Assembly: GCF_000949455.1 (NCBI RefSeq)
Contig: NZ_JXXK01000001.1
Location: 310,001-374,000, forward strand
DNA from: Ruthenibacterium lactatiformans
Lineage (GTDB): Bacteria; Bacillota; Clostridia; Oscillospirales; Ruminococcaceae
Length of the DNA: 64,000 nucleotides
Reading direction: 5' to 3'
Below the pieces are notes generated by a model. It was not told where the DNA came from. It saw only the letters and a program-made list of their open reading frames with translations, and did not search any database. A program made the position numbers and the translations under genes. The number at the start of each line of letters is the position of its first letter. Position 1 is the stretch's first letter. Shown here piece after piece: positions 59,590 through 64,000 of this stretch.

Positions 59590-59954
59590 TGGGGGTCCCT
59601 CTCTTTCAGCCACGCGCGCAGGGCCTCCAGTTCTTCAGGCGAGATACCGCCGCCGTCCGCCATGCACGCAACCATATTTTGTATGCTGCCGCCGTAGAGC
59701 TGTGCCAGAAAATCCCGTGTCTCGCTGTTTTTGTATGCCTCCCGCGTCATTGCGGCAGTATAGCTGCGCAGCTTGCCGCGCTTTTCGGTCTCCAGCAGGC
59801 CTTTTTCCACCAGGCGTGACAAAAATGTGAGCACTGTGGGTTGTTTCCAGCCTTTTTCCTGTCCCAGCGCCCGCATAATGTCCATGCCGGAAACGGTACG
59901 TCCCAGCGCCCACACACACTCCATGATCTCATATTCGGCAGCAGAAAGCTTCAT
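59586..59954 (-). CDS. BlaI/MecI-family repressor
   Basis: 122 residues from ATG 59954 (AAAGGAC spaced 8 nt). The winged-helix part carries LSAAEYEIMECVWALG and KQPTVLTFLSRLVEKGLLETEKRGK (about 37-62), typical for the family. A dimerising C-terminal part follows. It should bind the paired palindromes at 59981-60054 and be cleaved or released when the M56 partner is activated. There is no beta-lactamase or PBP gene nearby. Confidence 0.9.
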   Translation of the reverse strand: MKLSAAEYEIMECVWALGRTVSGMDIMRALGQEKGWKQPTVLTFLSRLVEKGLLETEKRGKLRSYTAAMTREAYKNSETRDFLAQLYGGSIQNMVACMADGGGISPEELEALRAWLKERDPQ

Positions 59955-59980
59955 TGCAGAAAGTCCTTTCCAAATCATTT

Positions 59981-60054
59981 TTTACAACATGTCGTTAATA
60001 CTATAATACACGCCCCGCCAAGCGGTTGTCAACTGTTTTTACATTTTGTAAAAA
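59981..60054 (-). promoter_or_regulatory. Promoter flanked by two BlaI-type boxes
   Basis: Minus-strand -35 TTGACA (60027-60032), 18 bp, -10 TATTAT (60003-60008). An exact palindrome TTTTTACA-TTT-TGTAAAAA lies upstream (60036-60054) and an imperfect TTTACAACATGTCGT (from 59981) lies downstream, close to the BlaI consensus with TACA and TGTA half-sites. Confidence 0.75.
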
Positions 60055-60191
60055 ACAAATTTTCCCACCCGGTGTCACAACAGCCGCTCATCACATAGAA
60101 TGGAGTGTGCACGCGAAGGATCCTTCTCATCATATGGCACCGGGTATCGTGCGGGGAATGGCCCGCGCTCCCGAAGTTTAGGAGGCATATT

Positions 60192-60851
60192 ATGCAGACC
60201 ATCGATCTTGGAACCATTTCCATCGGCGGGGAAGATCTGGGGGCGCCCAAACGCCCGGAACCCACGCAGGCTCCCCGTTCCCCGTTCCCCACGCGGGAGG
60301 CATCGCGTCCCGCCGCCCCCGTCGCACCGCCCGCGCCAGTCATCCGCGAGCCCGCTGTACGTGAACCCGCCTGTTCTGCGCCGACTGCCCGCGAACCGGT
60401 TTCCCGGGAAACGCCCCGCACCCGCCCTACCGAAGAATACTGCGAAGAATGCGGCGCTTCCCGTCCCTGCAACGACGACATCTATTTCGAAAAATGCGAG
60501 GACCACAAGGTCTGTCACATTGGAGACACCGTCATGGAGGGACAGGGCCGCATTCTGGACCTTACCATGTGCCTGAAGAATGTTTGTCCCGGCAAGCGCG
60601 TGGCTGTCGGCATCGCACTGAGCGAGCTGGACCCCCGCGGCAACGAATATCCCCGCGGCATGAAAACCTTCACCGTACCCGCCCACCATCACAGCTACTG
60701 CGCGGATATTCCCGTGGAAGCCATGCGTTTTATCCTTCCGGAGGATATCAGCGTGAGCGGAACGTCCGATTCCTGCGGCAACCGCCGCCATTTCACCGCC
60801 AGGGTCGTTGCGCATTACATTGATTTCAACTCCGCTACCGCGGGGCTGTAA
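60192..60851 (+). CDS. Unrecognised protein with Pro-rich linker and Cys domain
   Basis: 219 residues from ATG 60192 behind TAGGAGG. The first ~90 residues are a Pro/Ala/Arg-rich low-complexity linker. Residues about 92-219 form a Cys-containing domain (EEYCEECGASRPCNDDIY ... MCLKNVCPGKRVAVGIALSEL ... HHHSYC ... SDSCGNRRHF). A similar C-terminal domain occurs in gut Clostridia without known function. The ATG sits 32 nt after the only other upstream start. No signal peptide; may act with the next gene. Confidence 0.65.
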   Translation: MQTIDLGTISIGGEDLGAPKRPEPTQAPRSPFPTREASRPAAPVAPPAPVIREPAVREPACSAPTAREPVSRETPRTRPTEEYCEECGASRPCNDDIYFEKCEDHKVCHIGDTVMEGQGRILDLTMCLKNVCPGKRVAVGIALSELDPRGNEYPRGMKTFTVPAHHHSYCADIPVEAMRFILPEDISVSGTSDSCGNRRHFTARVVAHYIDFNSATAGL

Positions 60852-60887
60852 GCGCGCATTCACCCATCATGATAAAGGAGCTATATT

Positions 60888-61313
60888 ATGTGCAACTCGA
60901 AATGTTATGACACGATCTCGATCATCGTCAGCCTTGTGCTTGGTGTCATCTTTGCGATCCTCGTTTTCTGCTTTCCCTCCCTGTTTTTCCTGGGTATCCT
61001 GTTCGGGTTCCTGCTCAGCATCGCCGCGCTGTTCCTTCTGACGATCACCGCGTCCAGTCTGCTGCGCCAGGATAAACGTCTGAACGACTGTATCTGCGCC
61101 ACCGGAAAAAGGCTGTTGATCCCGGCTCTGCTGCTGCTTGCAGCCGCAATGATCGCCTTTATCTTCCTCACGCTCTGCATCGCCACATTTATAACTTATC
61201 CCATCCTTACGTTCATCCTCTACACGCTGATCACGTATACTTTCTTCAGCCTGTACTGCTTCCTCGCCTGCCTCATCGAAGCGGGCTGCCACCACTGCGG
61301 CTGCGAGGAATAA
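60888..61313 (+). CDS. Four-helix membrane protein with Cys-rich ends
   Basis: 141 residues behind AAAGGAG. Four or more hydrophobic segments (about 9-30, 31-53, 74-97 and 98-128), a short Cys-rich N-terminus (MCNSKCYD) and a Cys/His C-terminus (CHHCGCEE). Begins 36 nt after the preceding gene and ends in a strong terminator, so the two form a small operon of unknown role. Confidence 0.65.
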   Translation: MCNSKCYDTISIIVSLVLGVIFAILVFCFPSLFFLGILFGFLLSIAALFLLTITASSLLRQDKRLNDCICATGKRLLIPALLLLAAAMIAFIFLTLCIATFITYPILTFILYTLITYTFFSLYCFLACLIEAGCHHCGCEE

Positions 61314-61333
61314 CATCCGTTTTCAAACGCAAA

Positions 61334-61373
61334 ACAGGCCGCGCCCTTCCGGGCGCGGCCTGTCCGCATTTTT
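61334..61373. terminator. Bidirectional terminator
   Basis: 13-bp stem ACAGGCCGCGCCC/GGGCGCGGCCTGT, loop TTCC, followed by CCGCATTTTTA; between convergent genes. Confidence 0.85.
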
Positions 61374-61394
61374 ATATCGGGGACGCCTGCCGTG

Positions 61395-64000
61395 TCATTC
61401 CGTCTTTTTGCGCCGTGTCCGTTTTTTTTCCACAGGAGCCGCCGCGCCGCTTTCCGGTCTTGGCAGCATGGGCCGCAGATACTGACCCGTATACGAGGCC
61501 TCGCACAGCGCCACCTCCTCCGGCGTGCCTTGCGCTACGATCATGCCGCCCGCATTGCCGCCCTCCGGCCCAAGGTCGATGATGTGGTCCGCCCGTTTGA
61601 TGACGTCCAGGTTATGCTCGATGATGATGACAGTGTTGCCCGCCTCCACCAACCGGTCGATGACCTTTACCAGTTTATGCACATCATCCACATGCAGGCC
61701 TGTGGTAGGCTCGTCCATAATATAGACAGTCTTGCCCGTGCCGGGCTTGGCCAGTTCCAGCGCCAGCTTCACCCGCTGCGCTTCACCGCCGGAAAGCGTC
61801 GTTGCGCTCTGGCCCATCTGGATGTAGCCCAGGCCTACATCCACAAGCGTCTTGATCTTACGGTGGATCTTGGGGATGTTTTCGAAAAAGGTGCAGGCCT
61901 CCTCCACTGTCATGTTCAGAACATCGGTGATGGTCTTCCCCTTATACTTTACCTCAAGCGTTTCGCGGTTGTAGCGCGCGCCCTTGCACACCTCGCAGGG
62001 CACATAGATGTCCGGCAGAAAGTGCATGGCGATCTGGATAATGCCGTCGCCCTCGCAGGCCTCGCAGCGGCCGCCCTTGACATTGAAGCTGAAGCGGCCC
62101 GGCCCGTAGCCGCGCATCTTCGCCTCCTGCGTCTGTGAAAACACCGTGCGGATATCCGTGAATACACCTGTGTAGGTGGCCGGGTTCGAGCGCGGTGTGC
62201 GCCCGATGGGCGACTGGTCAATGCCGATGACCTTATCCACATATTCAAGGCCAAGCATGTCTTTGTGCGCGCCCGGCTTGATGCGCGCGCCGTTCAGGTC
62301 CGCCGCCAGGCGTTTGTACAGAATTTCGTTGATCAGCGACGATTTTCCGCTGCCCGAGATACCCGTGATGCATGTCATTACGCCCAGCGGTATTTTTACG
62401 TCCACATCCCGCAGATTGTTCTGCGTGGCGCCTTTGATCTCGATGAAATGGCCGTTGCCCTCGCGGCGGTGTTCCGGCACCTCGATTTTTTTCGGCCGGA
62501 GAGATACTTCCCCGTAATGCTGCGTGGCGCCTTGCAGATATCCTCCACCGTACCTTCCGCCACCAGCTCGCCGCCGTGTATGCCCGCGCCCGGGCCGATG
62601 TCCACGATCCAGTCCGCCTCACGCATGGTCTCTTCGTCGTGCTCCACCACGATGAGCGTATTGCCCAGGTCGCGCAGGCGCTTGAGCGTAGCGATGAGCT
62701 TTGAGTTGTCCCTCTGGTGCAGACCGATGCTCGGCTCGTCCAGCACATACAAAACACCCGTCAGCGCCGAACCGATCTGTGTAGCGAGGCGGATGCGCTG
62801 GCTTTCGCCGCCGGACAGCGTGGCCGCGTTGCGCGCCAGCGTCAGGTAGTCCAAGCCCACGTTCTGCAAAAAGCCCAGCCGCTCGCGGATCTCTTTTAAA
62901 ATCCCATCCGCGATCATATGCTCCCGCTCGGTGAGCTGAAGGCCGTTGATGAAATCCAGCTCCTCGCGTACGCTCATCTGTGTAAATTTACTGATGTTGA
63001 CGCCGCCCACCGTAACAGCCAGGCTGGTCGGCTTCAGGCGGTCTCCGTGGCAGTCCGGGCATTCCACACCCGTCATCACGCCTTGTATCTCCTCTTTCAT
63101 CCACTCGGAATTTGTTTCGCGGAAGCGGCGCTCCAGATTGTTGATGATGCCTTCAAACTCGGTGCTGTATGTCCCGGTGCCCCGGTCCGTCTCGCGGGTC
63201 ATCTCCAGCTTTTCGCCGCCGGTACCGTACAAAAGCGCATGCACGCCTTCAGGCGGCATGTCCTTGATTTTGGTGTCCAGCGTAAAACCGTATTTTTTGC
63301 CCAGGCCCTTGTAGTACATCTCGCTCACAGAACCGTCCGCATAATACCAGCCGCTTGCCTTGATCGCGCCCTCGCGGATGGAAAGGCTGCGGTTCGGAAT
63401 AACGAGCGCCGGGTCCACCTTCATAAAGGTACCGAGGCCCGTGCATGTCTCGCACGCGCCGAAGGGATTGTTGAACGAGAACATGCGCGGCGCAAGCTCG
63501 TCGATGGAAATGCCGTGCTCCGGGCAGGCATAGCTCTGGCTGAACAGCATCTCATCGCCTCCGATGACGTCGATGCCCACAAGGCCGCCCGTCAAACCGA
63601 TGGCCGTCTCGATGGAATCCGCCAGGCGGCTGCGCACCTCATCATTGACGACGAGGCGGTCCACCACGATCTCCACCGTGTGCTTCTTGTTCTTTTCAAG
63701 GGCGATCTCCTCGTCCAGCTCATACATATTGCCATCCACGCGCACACGGGCAAAGCCGGAACGGCGCGCGGCCTCGAACTCCTTCTGCTGGGTGCCCTTG
63801 CGCCCGCGCACAACGGGGGCCAGCACCTGGAACCGCGTGCCCTCGGGCAGGCGCAGCACCTCGTCCACCATCTGGTCCACCGTCTGCTGGCTGATGACGC
63901 GGCCGCACACCGGGCAGTGCGGAATCCCGATACGCGCATACATCAGGCGCAGGTAATCGTAGATTTCCGTCACCGTGCCCACTGTGGAGCGCGGGTTGCG
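61395..64000 (-). pseudogene. uvrA: Excinuclease UvrA, frame broken at an A7 run, 5' end beyond window
   Basis: Both ABC halves are present but in different frames. The upstream frame covers the first part (zinc-type CPVCG near the window edge, first signature LSGGESQRIRLA) and the downstream frame the second ATP-binding half (Walker A GISGSGKSSL, CEACEGDG ... CEVCKGAR zinc motif, signature LSGGEAQRVKLA). They meet at a 7-A run on the coding strand (62486-62492 on plus): with eight A the protein reads GRKKIEVPEHRREG without break. Since UvrA is a universal repair protein, a base-count error is the likely cause, but slippage or a real null mutation cannot be excluded. Confidence 0.85.

Noticed and set aside
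57568..59954. Beta-lactam resistance system
   Set aside because: BlaI and M56 proteins are present, but there is no PBP-type sensor, beta-lactamase or alternative PBP; the outer part is LytM.
1..64000. CRISPR array, rRNA operon, prophage structural genes or insertion sequence transposases
   Set aside because: No regularly spaced direct repeats, no rRNA sequence and no transposase or phage structural protein were seen.

Overview
The window reads as a Bacillota (class Clostridia) chromosome, most likely of the gut Oscillospirales type. It is GC-rich and gene-dense, with endospore-type genes (a SpoIVFA/SpoIVFB-like pair), sepF/divIVA cell division genes, a DUF1540 protein and the mutS-mutL-miaA and clpP-clpX-lon neighbourhoods usual for that class. 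Genus placement is inference only.

Positions 1 to about 13,870 are the right-hand part of an integrative conjugative element (ICE). It carries the end of a VirB4-like ATPase, a CD1108-type NlpC/P60 protein, DUF4315, DUF4366, a VLRF1-type Cys-rich protein, MobC, a CD1845-family protein, a relaxase, an XRE regulator, a TetR/membrane-protein module, a small sigma factor, a TnpW-like protein and a large serine recombinase. Two AT-rich, minus-strand genes of HEPN/DUF4145 flavour sit between mobC and the relaxase and look like acquired cargo. The ICE is studded with a palindrome built on GGGACA-NNN-TGTCCC, placed mostly at gene junctions. The ICE stops against the terminator of a tRNA-Pro(GGG) gene.

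From 13.9 to 20.2 kb the chromosome carries a CBS protein (frameshifted as read), oleate hydratase with a TetR-type regulator nearby, an orotate phosphoribosyltransferase-like gene, L-asparaginase and a six-tRNA cluster (Gly, Val, Asp, Phe, Gly, Cys in transcription order). From 20.2 to 38.8 kb almost everything is on the minus strand: hslO, a methyltransferase, lysA, engB, lon; clpX, clpP, tig; thrC; a dipeptidase, yraN, rnhB, ylqF, lepB; rplS; and two radical-SAM-related genes. From 38.9 to 44.0 kb there are two intergenic clusters of an unusual composite repeat, around an M50 protease, an M23 protein, ppk1 and a ComEA-like protein. From 44.1 to 57.3 kb come a HAD hydrolase, rluD, lspA, divIVA, ylmH, sepF, a HlyD-like protein, miaA, mutL, mutS, ylbF and miaB.

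The last part (57.5 to 64 kb) holds a BlaI-type repressor coupled to an M56 membrane protease that ends in two M23 (LytM) domains, a pair of unrecognised plus-strand genes and most of uvrA. uvrA, the CBS gene and the ICE TetR gene are each broken at a 7-nt A/T run where 8 nt would keep the frame. A homopolymer sequencing error, slippage or real mutation must be told apart before any of these is called a pseudogene.
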